From Uranotaenia lowii (taxonomy: Eukaryota > Arthropoda > Insecta > Diptera > Culicidae), in the NCBI RefSeq assembly GCF_029784155.1, contig NC_073693.1, positions 135,521,988-135,585,987 of the forward strand: a stretch of 64,000 nt of DNA, read 5' to 3'. Shown one piece after another: positions 41,615 to 52,892 of the stretch. The number at the start of each line of letters is the position of its first letter. Within the stretch, counting starts at the first letter, position 1. Under the pieces are notes generated by a model. It ran no database searches and was not told where the DNA came from. It saw only the letters and a program-made list of their open reading frames with translations. A program made the translations under genes and the position numbers.

Positions 41615-44600
41615 GGATATGTTTGATGGATCTAGGGGGACAGGAATTGCAGGTAGTGGGGGTTATCTTTGGCCATTATGTATTCGTGGGTGAGCCGAGT
41701 GTGGCCGATGCGGAGTCGTGTTTAAGCTTCCAGTATCTGGTTTTAATGGTCCGAGTGGCGTCGGATTGCGGGATGGGAATCGTGGGGGGAGTCATTTTTG
41801 AGCCGGCTGAGGCAAGTTGATCGGCTGACTCGTTTACTGGGATGTCGGAGTGGCCCGGTATCCAGCAGAATGTGATGTTTTTACTGGGAGCTTGGGTTGA
41901 AAATAGATTCGATCCAGGGGTGTTTTGGGTTGCCGGCTGTCAATACAGAGATAACGGCGTAGGCGTAGGCGTAGGCGTCTGACCTAAAGACGGAGCATTG
42001 GCCCGGAAGGGGCAGACTTCTATTGCAGATTCCGTCATGTATGCCGCAACCCACCCTTTCATCAGCTGTTCTAGAGCCGGTCGTATAGATATGTAGGGAG
42101 TTGGAGTATTTGTCTACGACGAGTTGATAAGAGTGTGGCAGGACGATTACTGAGGCTTTGCCGAATTTGATTACTTTGTTTAGGCTCAGATCTACTTTTG
42201 GATTAGAGTCGTTTCAATATTTAATTGATGGACCGTTTCTTGTACAGATAGGGGGAAGGGGTTCAACGATGAGCTTGACTAGTAGTGTGTTAGTTCTTTC
42301 AGCTTTCAACTATCTCTGGAGCCACCGTTACCAAGTGACCTAATAGCTCTCAGGGATAGGTGTTTAGTAAGAAGATAGATAAAGGGTAGTTGACCACTTT
42401 CGGCCATCAGTGATGGGATTAGACTTGATCTGAAGGCGGAGCTTATGATTCTGACACAATCATTGTACAGTGGTTCTGGCTTTTTTAACACTTCATCTGT
42501 GGCTAGACTCACGATTCCGTTCCCATGAAGGGCTGAGGAAATAGACCAGCCGTGGAAGAACCGGAAGAAAGAGTCACGATGTGCTAGGCTGGTTTTGTAG
42601 GTCAGAATATGGAGGATATTGATTTTGTTGACAGCATTTTTACGGATATTATAAGGCGGTCGTCGATCCATACGCCCAGTAGGCTAGTGGAGCGGGCCAG
42701 TGGGATGGTTTCGCTTGACATCGTGAGGGGTTGCAGTTTTTTTTTATTTTCTTGCTGTTGGGGCCGAGGTGAAGAAAGGTTGACTTTTTGGGGGAGAATT
42801 AGAACCCATTTTTGGAGCCCACTCGGAGACCAGGTGCACCGCATGTTTGAGTATTCTTCGGGCCATAATGAGGAAAGGGAAGATAGATAACAAGAGGTGT
42901 TCGTCTTCGTTTATTGAAGTTTCGATGTTTTCGGGTCTTGTTTCGAAAAGGGTGTTAATGGCAATTAGTATAACAAGGCTGGTGCTATGACCGAGCCTTG
43001 GGGAACGCCACCCGGAACAGGCCAGATATGAGAGCGCACACCGTTTATAAGGACATGGAGGTATCATTAGGACAGGAAATTTTTAATGTATGGGTAGGTC
43101 GATAGGTCGAGTGAAAGGGCCTTGACTTGGTGTTTTTGGTTTAAAGGTGTGATCAGAATGGATTCGAGATCATCAAAGAAGTCGTCTACTGATCTGCCGG
43201 CGCGGAAGGCGAACTGTCGTGAGTCGAGGAACTTTTGTTTATCCAGGATAGTATTGAGGCGTCGATTGACTATCCTCTCCATAATTTTGCTGGAGTAATC
43301 TAGGAGGATAATGGGTCGGTAGCTATCTACTGAGTGAGGGTTTTGTTGGGGTTTGGGCATCGGGATTACCAGGCCTATCTTCCAACTTTCGGGAAGTTCT
43401 CCATTTGACCAGATTTGGTTTAGTTTTTTTAAATGTATTTTTGGCCAGAAGGGAGATGTTTTTGAGCAGGGGGTAACCTAAATCGTCAGGGCCTGCGGAA
43501 AGTTATTTGACTTTGAAGAGTGCAAACTACTGTTCTTCATAGGTGAATCGGCAGTTGTAATCCATGTTATTGTGGTTTGATGTTGGGGAGAAGTCGGTAG
43601 GTTGGGAATGGGAAGAGGAAGAGAAAGAGGAGAAATGATTGCAGAGAGTGTTAGCTAGGGTTAAAGGGTCATTGTTGTGTTGGTTTTTTAGTAGAAGGTA
43701 ATATAGATCTTTTCCAGAGTTGCCATTTAGGGTTTTAATTTTGGACCAAAGGACGCTAGCAGAGGTACTGCTTTGGAATTCCTTTCGTCTCGTTTGGCTA
43801 GGGAGTTGGCTGATTTGTATTCATCGATGCTTTTGATTTACTAGGGTGATCAGGGGGAAGGCGCTTCAGAGCACGGAGTTTTTTACAACGTAGTTTAACG
43901 GCATCTCTGACCTCTGGGGATGTGCTTCTCGGCGGATTCGATCAGTATTTTGGAAAAGGATGGTATGCAGTTTGGTTGGCGTATGGAAAGTTGAATGTCC
44001 ATTTCCAGTTGATATTCAAGTTCTTTGTCTTGGTTTGGTTTTGGTTATGTTGCAACTTGTTGGGAGGGGTGTTGGATTTTAATGAGTATGGGGAAATGAT
44101 CATTTCCGTGGGTATCGTCGAGGACGAACCAGTGGAACTTAGGTCCAAGCTCCCAAGAGACGAGGGTGAGGTCCGGGAGGTCATTGCTCCAGTGATGGGA
44201 TTAAGACGAGTTGGTTGGGAATTATTTTATAAGGCAAGGTTGTGAATGGCAGCCAAATTCTCCAGATATAAACCTTTTTAGATGTGTGAGCATAATGATG
44301 AGAGGTTGTGAGGGATCCTTTAGTTTTCTTACCATAAGAAGGTACATTGTGATTGGTATTGGTAGTGGGAGGGTTGTTTCAATGAGTCAAGAGAAATGCC
44401 AGCCATTAAGAATTCAAAAGGGAAAATAGTATCCAGATGGGAAGAATGGTGAGATTGTATTTGTTTTAACTTACCGGTTCGGGTTTTGTGGATGAAGGGG
44501 GTTATCTTGGGCTATGGACTTTTTCTTCTTGGTCAGAGTTATCGTTGCGCTAGGGGGTTTTCGAGGGAACTATCCTGGTGATTCCTTTTCGGGGTAGATG

Positions 44601-45200
44601 TGAAGTTTGGAGAGGGGGGGGGGGGATGTGTCATCGTCTGACGGGCAGTGTCGGGTTTCGACTCATCAGATTCATGGGTGGTGGTAGAGTTGTCAGTTGT
44701 CGACAAGAGCGGATTCTTCGCCGGATTGTTCGTAGTTGGTGAGCTCCTTCATCAGCTGAGAGAAAAGACCTCCGAGTTCTTGGATTTTCTTGTCTTTTTC
44801 AGCTTCGGTTGTGATGGTCTAGACCATCGAATTACTTCTGCCTGAGCTTGAGTAGGGCATTAACTTGGGCAGGATTGCGGACTCGGAGAAGATAATTCTC
44901 ACCACCATCGACTGGGTTACCCGACCTCCATCAATTTTGGAAACGAGAAAGGTGTTTTAGGCAACTTGGTTTTTCCGGATGGTTGAAGTCGGAGGAATTG
45001 GATGTCTCCAAATTTTCCAAGGGGATGTATCCATGGAATGAAATGTCTATTTGGTGTGCGTGATTGAGAACATCGATGTACCAGTGGCGCGAGTAAAAAG
45101 AATCACTAACACTAGGACTGACTAAGAGACGAGAGAGAATCAGGCACGTTTGTTCGGCACGAAAGTCGAGAGTGAACTGGACTAATGTTTTTTTTTCCAT
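41615..45200 (-). pseudogene. I/R1-like LINE relic, interrupted by the LTR element
   Basis: Read on minus from ~45200. A possible ORF1 piece comes first (45209-44931), then a probable end of the endonuclease domain (44184-43942, ending ANQTAYHPFPKY). Reverse transcriptase fingers follow at 43360-43067 (DSYRPIILLDYSSKIMERIV, QFAFRAGRSVDD). After a deletion, palm residues GGVPQGSVIAP are readable near 43020 only across frameshifts; the expected ADD box reads NEDEHLLLS. Thumb-like INILHILTYKTSLAHRDS lies at about 42610. A RNase H/zinc-type end near 41700-41615 reads RLTHEYIMAK, and by shifting frame CNSCPPRSIKHIL. The LTR element entered just after that Cys block. Many stops, frameshifts and deletions: long dead. 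Confidence 0.8.
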
Positions 45201-45209
45201 TTTTTCCAA

Positions 45210-46450
45210 TCCAAAAACCGGGCAATATCTCGAAAACCCTGAGCCAAATTAAAATATTATTCGAACAAAATCAGAGAAAAATTTAAAAAATTACTTTAAA
45301 TTTAAGTTTTTCTTCGGAACAATTAAAATCGTTTTCAAAGCTTCCAAAAAAAAATTGTAAAGTTTATTATGAAGAAAAAAAATCTTTAAAAAATCATTTT
45401 TTTATTCAAATATTTAAATTTATCATAATTTAATGCTTTGTGTGCTAATTGTCTCGAATGTTTTTTCGGATATCTGGTAATAAACCAGACAATCTGGAAT
45501 GCTTAACGTTATAGATATGCATGGTCATCTGTTAATACAGTGGGAAAGTGATTATTTTCTAAGCCTCAAGAAAAAAAAAATGACGTACTGAAAATATGTT
45601 CCGAAGATAAGTTATTTTGAATATTTATTTATTTTATAAAATTTGGCAAAACTGGCTTGTTTCATTAGCACTGAAAATTTGAAAAATCTGAAACCATTAA
45701 CAAGTAAAATGTATTTGTTTCGAAAAGTTTTGCCAAACATAGATAGATTGGATCATTTTAGTAATGGAAAATTACAATTCACATCAATGTCAAAACATTT
45801 TCATAAATTCGCTTTAGAAATCCTATCCTAGCCGTGGTGTTTTAATTAAACTAAAAAAAAAAACAGGGAGACATTGTGAAATTTCAAAAATTAAGTATCA
45901 AAATTGTAAATTAGATTATTTGGGAAATTTGATTAAAATTATGTGAATTTCAAATTTTACTGAACACCTCAATGGAATGGAAAAAATAAAAAACCTAGTT
46001 TATGTATCGCTTGTGAGTACAATCAAACAAAATTAAATAATTTAAAAATAACAATAAAACTTTCTAAGATTGATTGATTACGGCTGGTATTGTCGACTTG
46101 ATTTAAAAATGGGTTTTGATTTTTCTTTAAAGATTTCAAACAAGCCGCGACGATTACTAACCCAAAGTTAGGAAAAGTACTCCTAAACATTTTAAGTAAA
46201 ATGCCTTAATAAAACCATTTGTAATAAGAAAAAAAAATCAAACCATCAACAAATGAATTTGTTTTATATTTCCTTTTTGAGTGTTTTAATGAAAAATATT
46301 TAGTTACAAAAGATTGATATTTAATTTCAATATTTCTACTGTAATGTTAACTATTTCTAAACTTCTGCAAATTATTAATCCATGACCCACTTGGCAGAGG
46401 AAAGAATTACAGCAATTAGCTAGCATTAGGATTTTTTTTTAAATAAATTT
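45210..46450. other. AT-rich region without supported features
   Basis: Very low GC. Frames are short and unconserved. No bounded repeat recognised. Confidence 0.4.
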
Positions 46451-46454
46451 GATT

Positions 46455-46537
46455 CAGTGTCATTTTGGATGCGGCCCGCCGAAAAAAAAAATTTAAATTA
46501 AAATTGGCCCGTTGGTTCAAAAGGTTGCTCACCCCTC
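46455..46537. mobile_element. hAT-like terminal fragment
   Basis: Read on minus from 46537: GAGGGGTGAGCAACCTTTTG, then 'aaccaacgggcc'. This resembles the common hAT terminus CAGGGGTGGGCAA...TTTTTGGCCCGC. No second end is present. It abuts the element-B fragment at 46540. Confidence 0.5.
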
Positions 46538-46539
46538 CT

Positions 46540-46657
46540 CTAACGTATATAAAACAGATGTCCGCTCAAGTGCATACAGGTTTTAGACTCCTATCTTTTG
46601 GAATATGGAAGAAAATGTGTATTCTCCTCTGTATGCTCATTTAGCCCGCTTCTCCCC
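46540..46657. mobile_element. Right-end fragment of TA-flanked family B
   Basis: 'taacgtatataaaacagatg', 'tccgctcaagtgcata' and 'agactcctatcttttggaat' match 16512-16623 with few changes. It ends 'agcccgcttctcccc' before TA (46658-46659). Only the terminal ~115 bases are present, so it is a truncated copy. Confidence 0.8.
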
Positions 46658-46770
46658 TACTCAAAAAAGATTCAACAAATTGAGTCTTTCAGACTTTTGC
46701 ATTGCTTTTTTTCCAATCTTCCAGTATTAATTTTTTTTGAAGTGGGCAGTGTGATCAAAAGCTGCTTATA

Positions 46771-47703
46771 AGGCTATGATCATTTAGTATCCGGGCAGTT
46801 ACAAACGTGTGTATTTTAAAAACTATTCATTTGATCGAAAAACTTTCTATGGAGGAAATGAAGGTGTTAATATGACATTTAAACTAAAAATATAAAAAAA
46901 ATATTTATCAATGATTTCAAGAAATACTCTAACTTTTAAATAAAATCTCTTTTTTATCTTTGCACACTTTTTTCAGTCATGTTTTGATTTATTTTTTTTA
47001 CTACAGAACCAAAACCTTTGCAAAATCATGATATTTTACACAAATTCACCTGGAAAAAGCAATTGGAATCTGGTTGGAACCTTTTCATGAGTTGGTATCT
47101 CGAAGAAATTGATCTCTTAAATCCGGTTTTAACATAAATTTTTTTGTCCATCAGAACACATCTGTCATATTGCGTAAAAACCGGATGCACAGATTGCGAT
47201 CTTTGGATCTGATCATTATTAGTCATTTACTTGGTGTCTACTAGTCAGGCAAAACTTTTTGCCTCTGCCGGAAATGGATTTTTTGCATTATGTAGGGAGT
47301 CTTCATTCAGTTATCCCAAATAACCATAAACTTTTCACCATATTTAAGATCAAGAGTTGCACTCCGATAGTTGATTTGAACTTCGTGTGGATCCTAGAGT
47401 GGCTCCTTATACTTAATAACCATTTGGTACGAAAAAAAATCAGAAAAAATCAACAGTTCATGAGCTTTCGAGAATTTTCGAGGCACAAAATGCGCAAAGG
47501 AGCAAATTAGTGCAAAATTATTTTTATCATGTCTTTTTGCATAGTAAATATCTCGTACACACATAAACTTAAAAATCTATCAAAATTAGGCAAGATAGTC
47601 CTTTTCATAACCAACACAACGCTACTAAATTTTTGCATATCCGAGCTCTATCCGAGCAGCTATCACTAAAATAAAGTGCCCGGATACTAAATGATCATAG
47701 CCT
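46771..47703. mobile_element. TA-flanked MITE H, Tc1/mariner-like ends
   Basis: Inverted ends AGGCTATGATCATTTAGTAT, then CCGGGCA, lie at 46771 and (complement) 47703, with TA on both sides (46769-46770 and 47704-47705). 933 bp with no transposase. TA target and ~27-bp simple ends without the doubled GGGGTAA unit set it apart from the A-G group; mariner-like is my best guess. Frames 47026-47226 and 47259-47510 are unsupported. Confidence 0.85.
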
Positions 47704-47729
47704 TAGATCACTGGTACCACTTTTAGGTA

Positions 47730-48683
47730 CCGTATACTGGGGGAACTTTGATCACTTTTTTCATTCATTTTAGAATATTTTGGAAGAGGTTGCTTTTTCG
47801 TAATACCTAAAAGCTTTTAAACCCTTACTGAGGTGAGGAGTTTTAAACACGATCATGTATTGCAGTAAATTCAAACGACATTTGTGTTGTGATCATAATT
47901 CAATGTTTGTTACAAAACCAGGATTCCAGTTTCGGGGTAACTTAGATCACTATGGTTTTTACGTATCTCAACATTTTCAAATTTATTGTTTTGATGTTAT
48001 TAAGCACAGAAGGCTCAAAACATCGATAACAGTAATTTTTTGTTTGGGATCAATTGAATTTTTCAACATTTTCTTTCAAAAACAAATATACTCGGAAGAT
48101 GGACAATATTGCTGCATACATTTAGGGGCAAAAATTATAAACATTTCTTAATATTTTTTGGCCTTGAAAACAAATAAAATTTTACCTTCATGCAATTCTC
48201 CAAGTCCTCGTACTGTTCCCACGTTCTTTTTATCTTCAAACTTTACCATTTGACAAGGTTTTAGCCATTTTTCCTATACAGGCTTTTTCATTGAAAATGA
48301 CCGTTTTTTTAAATGTCCAAAAATTATGATCAAATAACCATAAAAATAATACTTAAACTTAACCTAAACCAAGAAAAATAGTTGAACTTCCATATTAAAC
48401 AACCCATTTACTCCTTAATGCTTAAATTTGATCAGGAGAGATGTTTGTTTGTGAGCCTTCAAAAAACCAGATATTTTAAGATTTTGAAATTATATTTTAA
48501 GTAATATAAGAAATCTTCTAATAAAAACCAAATTTAGCTTATTTGTAACTCAATTTACAGGCTTTCAAACGTATCAAACAGTTTTCAGATATTTTAACTT
48601 ACTTCTTCGTTAATTATGAATATCCGCAAAAATTTCATGTTGATCAAAGATACCCTGCTGAAAAAAGTTCCCCCAGTTTACGG
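47730..48683 (+). mobile_element. TA-flanked element D, same family as element C (word TTTGATCAC)
   Basis: It is flanked by TA (47728-47729 and 48684-48685). Left end CCGTATACTGGGGGAACTTT then GATCAC; right end read inward CCGTAAACTGGGGGAACTTT, then GCAGGGTATCTTTGATCAAC. An internal unit 'ggggtaacttagatcac' lies at 47935. It aligns in opposite orientation with the element at 29841-31533. 954 bp. The 98-codon plus frame (47855-48151) has no recognisable domain and is not open in the sister copy as far as I can read. Confidence 0.87.
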
Positions 48684-48689
48684 TACTCT

Positions 48690-48885
48690 TCTTCGATCCT
48701 TTTTTTTTGGACGGTGTTTTGCCTTGTAATAAACTATGATCGGTCGATCAAAAATATATATGTTGATAGCAAAAATGTAAAGTTTTACTGCATTGAAAAA
48801 AAGATTGCGAAATGGGTATATCAGACAACTTAGAGCGAGCACAGAGTTATATTCATTTGCCAATTCTGATTCCGAATTTTAAAAT
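48690..48885. other. AT-rich spacer
   Basis: A 61-codon minus frame (48678-48863) overlaps the element end. Nothing supported. Confidence 0.4.
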
Positions 48886-48889
48886 TTGT

Positions 48890-49490
48890 GATTAAATCTT
48901 ATTTTGTGCAGCCCCACCGTTCCTGCTGAGATGATTTCGGTTCGGTTTTAACGCTCTCTTCCCTCAGGATCGCTCTCTATATTTCTCTGTTGTACCGGTG
49001 TATGACCGAGACCGACCGCCCACTAGATCCCAAGAGCCCTTCCTCCCAACTAGCTGATACCACAATGCCACTAGTCCGATCCGATCCACCGGCATCGGTT
49101 GTGATAGTCGTTCTCTGTTTATGGTTTCGATACCAAGTTAGTCATTGACTAGCTGGAGCAGCAACAACAACACGAGCAACAAAATCTTTAACGTTTGGGT
49201 TTGGATGAGCCTCTCCGAATTCGTCAATCGGCCCCACACCGGAATCCGGTCCGATGCGGTGGTGTAGGATAAGAAGAAGTAGAGCGAGGCTCTCTCACTG
49301 TGCTTACTGAAGACTGCCGAAAGAGTTGTTCTACTCGACTGTTTTTTTTATTATTTTGGTGTGCCCCCAGAAGTTCAGCCACGATGATTGGGAGGTTTTG
49401 TTGCTCGGTTGATTGAGATAGTCTCTTAGAATCTTGGCCAGATGTGTGTTGGGATAGCATCAATTAACATAAACTCGGGTAATGTTCTCT
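48890..49490. other. GC-richer island, possible exon or promoter
   Basis: About 600 bases of balanced composition inside AT-rich flanks. A plus frame of 48 residues (49002-49148, starting MTETDRPLDPKSPSSQ) ends in a hydrophobic stretch and is followed by a weak donor-like CAAGTTAGT. A 79-codon minus frame (49224-49463) is polar. Neither has a recognised domain, and start contexts are weak. I record the island without assigning a gene. Confidence 0.2.
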
Positions 49491-49494
49491 TGAT

Positions 49495-50690
49495 ATCGTT
49501 CATCGTTTGATTGAGAAATATCATTAAAGCGTTTGAAGCTGTTTTGGTGGGGTGATCAAAAGATGTTGCCGCGGTTGTTATTTTGGTTGTTTTTTTTTTT
49601 TGGGCAGCTTACGCTTTGTGGAGAAAGTCGAACTATAAATTTAGAGGCGCTGTTATCATAGAGGTTCTAAAATTGAAATTGAATCGCTAGACGTTAAGGA
49701 AATTGCTTTATCGACGAAGCATGACAGCATAACAGTAAATATAAATGTGTTAAGTATTAAAACCGCTTTCCTTATAATAGTGACACGTTAGTCAAACCCT
49801 ACAAAATTTTGTAATCTATTATACAGGCCCAATTCATTTTTGGTAACACGCTCGAGAATTTTGTGTTGCCAAACTCGACCTGTGCCAATATCAAACGGTT
49901 TTTTCATCAACTGTTTTATTCCCTATTTATAATAATAAACCATTGTTATTATTATTTACTCAATTTTTCATAATTTTTCGATATTTTTTAGTAATTTTTT
50001 GTTATTTTTTATCATGTTTTAGACACATTTAGAACTAGAACTAGTTATGTTTCGAATTTTGTTATTTTTATCATATTAGATGTTTATGTCATTTGATATC
50101 TTTACTTAAATATTTTTTTCATTTCTGTTTTTTTATTGTATTTGTTTTTTATATGATTTTGATATTGATATGATCTTATCATACTTTTTCAATTCAAAGT
50201 AGGAAACCTAAATTTTATATTGACCAAAAAATATATAACTTTGGAAATGCAATCAAAATTTAAAAAAATCTGTGAAATCTGTGAATATTTCAAAATTATG
50301 TGTTCTGTGACACAAATTTTGTGATAAAAATTTGCTCAAAATTCTGTGACATTACAAAATTTTCAGAGATTTCGACAACCTTGCTCTAAGCAAAACATTC
50401 AATAAAGTTTATAATAAATTCCAGTTTCTTCTTAATCATGATAAAATTTATTGATTTTAAAAAATTATGGAAACATTAAGTATTTAGCTCAATTGATAAA
50501 TCAATTATTTCTCAAACCGATTTTCAGGAGTTCGATCTCAAGTGTTAACGTCACTAGGAAATCGGATAGGTCTTCAATACCAGGCCACCAATTGAATAGT
50601 TAAGTTTTATAAAATTGCTGACCCGGTGTGCTTTGCTACACTTTGTAAAACTGATGGAATTCGTGTTAAAAATAATTTGAATTTTTGTGT
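49495..50690. other. AT-rich region without supported features
   Basis: Contains the dispersed block 'ccggtgtgctttgctacac' near 50626, an inverted match to ~9712. Otherwise nothing recognised. Confidence 0.4.
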
Positions 50691-50699
50691 ATAAGTATA

Positions 50700-50939
50700 C
50701 ACAGTAAACGAAAATTACCGAGTTCGTTAATTTTTTTTACCGAAATCCTAACATGTGTAAATCGTCAAACTGTTCGGTAATTTTCTCGGTAAAAAATAAA
50801 CGAACATCGGTAAATCGATTCTTCATTTACAGATGTTCGTTTATTTTTTACCGAAAAAATTACCGAACATTTTAACGATTTACACATGTTAGGATTTCGG
50901 TAAAAAAATAACCGAACTCGGTAGTTTTCGTTTACTGTG
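50700..50939. mobile_element. 240-bp near-perfect palindromic MITE
   Basis: The element starts CACAGTAAACGAAAATTACC and its right half is almost the exact complement; arms are ~115 bases with about 5 differences. It is flanked by TA (50698-50699 and 50940-50941). The phrases 'accgag' and 'accgaaatcctaacatgtg' are repeated in both arms. With so little space for a loop, transcripts would form a long hairpin. Tc1/mariner-type by its TA target; non-autonomous. Confidence 0.93.
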
Positions 50940-50977
50940 TATAGCTTTCCATTGGAATTTCAACACCAAGAACAACC

Positions 50978-51778
50978 ACATAGAACAGACGTACAAGCTA
51001 GCCCACGAAACTTGTGTAAAAACTCCAACGCCCTTTTTGATCCATTTTTTGGTTGGAACACCAGATGTCTCCAAACACACCAAAGAGAAGTGTCAAAACA
51101 AAACAGGGAAAAAAATAACATAATTTAATTCAGTGTTAAACAAGTCGTATATGAGCTACTTGGCATGTTTAAAGAAATCGCTGTTGGAGTTTCGTTACAC
51201 ATTCGTCCTGTTGCATAAAACATGTATGATAAAATTTATCCGCAATTTTCTTCAAACTTGCATTAAAGAAGCATAAATTTTTGAACAATTGGACGCAAAT
51301 GTAAAACATGAATGAAACCCGCTTTGAGATGCCTAGAATCAGTACTGCTGAGTGAGAATGATCGTCAAGAATATTGTTTTTTGACTGGACATAACCGATG
51401 CTTACTCTGACTTCGACCATTCAAGAAATGCGAAAACTTGATCCAAAAGTTGTCAGTTATTCTCTGACGCAGTAGTACTAAAATAATGAAGTAAAATTCG
51501 GCCAAGCTAACAGTAACTCCAATTGGATTTATCGAAAAATAAATAGAAGCCGTTCGTTTCTCTAAGATGTTGGTAAACTTATTCATGAGTTTATATTCGA
51601 TTACGCCGTTTCGAAAATAGAGCGGTGTAAAAGTTGATTTTTAACTTTTGAACGGCGCAACAGATGGCACTGTTTCCAGTAAATTTTAAACGTATTTTTC
51701 TGATAATAGCTTTCAAATTTTTACACACTTTTCTGAATATTTTTGTTCGAGCTTGTACGTCTGTTCTGTGTGGAACAA
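50978..51778. mobile_element. MITE with CACA(T/C)AGAACAGACGTACA ends
   Basis: The left end cacatagaacagacgtacaa (about 50978) is inverted at about 51755-51774 (ttgtacgtctgttctgtgtg in plus). Both are followed inward by a 'ttgtgtaaaaa'-like block. The flanks share GAACAA, suggesting a 6-8 bp duplication with a mismatch. Minus frames 51169-51420 and 51365-51586 inside show no transposase motif. Confidence 0.7.
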
Positions 51779-51949
51779 ACTCTTTAAATAAAAGCTGCTT
51801 CTTAAAGTACGAATAGTAATGGCAATGAGGATTGATTCTTATTCTGATATAATGACTTTACTTTATTGGCTTCATTTGTTCTAGAATTATGCCAAAATAT
51901 GTATGAGAGCCTTCCTCCTCTGATTTTGATTATAATTTTGCAAAAAACT

Positions 51950-52770
51950 TAACCAGCTAGAAAACAAACCGTGAGCTAGAACGCCAAAATGTTTCGTAGC
52001 ATGTTCATCATAGTACTTTGAAATATACAAGGTAGGCCATTCCGCTCTCTTTCGACGTATTGGTAAGAGGTCCTGAAAAATAGTTATGGAAAAAACTGGC
52101 AAATGTATGGAATTTATCAAAAAAACACATTTTTCTTTAAATTGACAAGAAAAAAAAATATGAAAAAAATATGCACTGATGCATTTTAATGTAACGTACA
52201 ATATTTGGCTTTTCAACACCGCTGAATGAAATATGCAATGAGCTTTTTCTCGATTTAAAACTAAAATTTAATGATATTTTTGCCTTGTGGGGCCTTTTTC
52301 CTTTGTGATTTGAATAAAAATTCAAACAAATTGACTTTTCATCACATGAATACGAAGTATTTTCAATCATTTATCAAATATTAAACATAGACAGAAGAAA
52401 ATATTACATTGCTAGCTCTCCAAAAAGAGGGACAACGTTGAAAATTACTTTTGAATGCTCATTATTTATGGTTCAGATTCGAAATCCAATTCAAAAAATA
52501 GTTTCCGATGATCCTGAAGAATCAATCTTTAATCTGAAGCCCTTTTCAAAAGAATCGAATGGCTATCGACGGAGAAATTAATAATTTTGAATGCTATTCC
52601 ATATAAAACTGCCATATTTTCATAACTATTTTTGTTGGTATGCAAGCATGCTGTGTACATACACGGAGCTTTCGAGTGAGGTTAAGCGCAATGGCCTACC
52701 TGTTATTTTCCATGTACTATGGCATGTTCATCACATTTTTGAAAAATAAGCCTACTTTGGCAAAAGCTCA
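51950..52770. repeat. Imperfect inverted repeat, ~150-bp arms, with an exon-like frame in one arm
   Basis: The segment 51950-52100 read on minus ('cataactatttttcagg', 'aatggcctaccttgtatatt', 'gtactatgatgaacatgct') resembles 52610-52760 read on plus ('cataactatttttgttgg', 'aatggcctacctgttatttt', 'gtactatggcatgttcat'). In the first arm a minus frame (IRRKRAEWPTLYISKYYDE, then HATKHFGVLAHGLFSS) lies between acceptor-like ATTTTTCAG and donor-like GTTAAGT, which looks exon-like. Because the other arm does not keep the frame, a MITE or foldback relic is the simpler reading. Confidence 0.5.
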
Positions 52771-52829
52771 TTTGTTATTGCTAAACTTATCGAAAATATC
52801 TTTTTCATTTATTTATTTCTGGAGTCTTT

Positions 52830-52892
52830 GACTATTGTCATACAGACTGATTGTTTAAGATTAGCTTATAATTAAATTACATAGCAATTAAG
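52830..52892 (-). mobile_element. 3' UTR of the CR1-like LINE relic
   Basis: Directly after the LINE stop on minus comes 'acttaattgctatgtaattt' and then 'atcagtctgtatgacaatag', a layout common at LINE 3' ends just before their short tail. The exact end is uncertain. Confidence 0.4.

Noticed and set aside
49002..49148. 48-residue plus frame with a hydrophobic end (MTETDRPLD...)
   Set aside because: Weak start context, no family, and only one weak donor-like site. Kept only as part of a GC-rich island.
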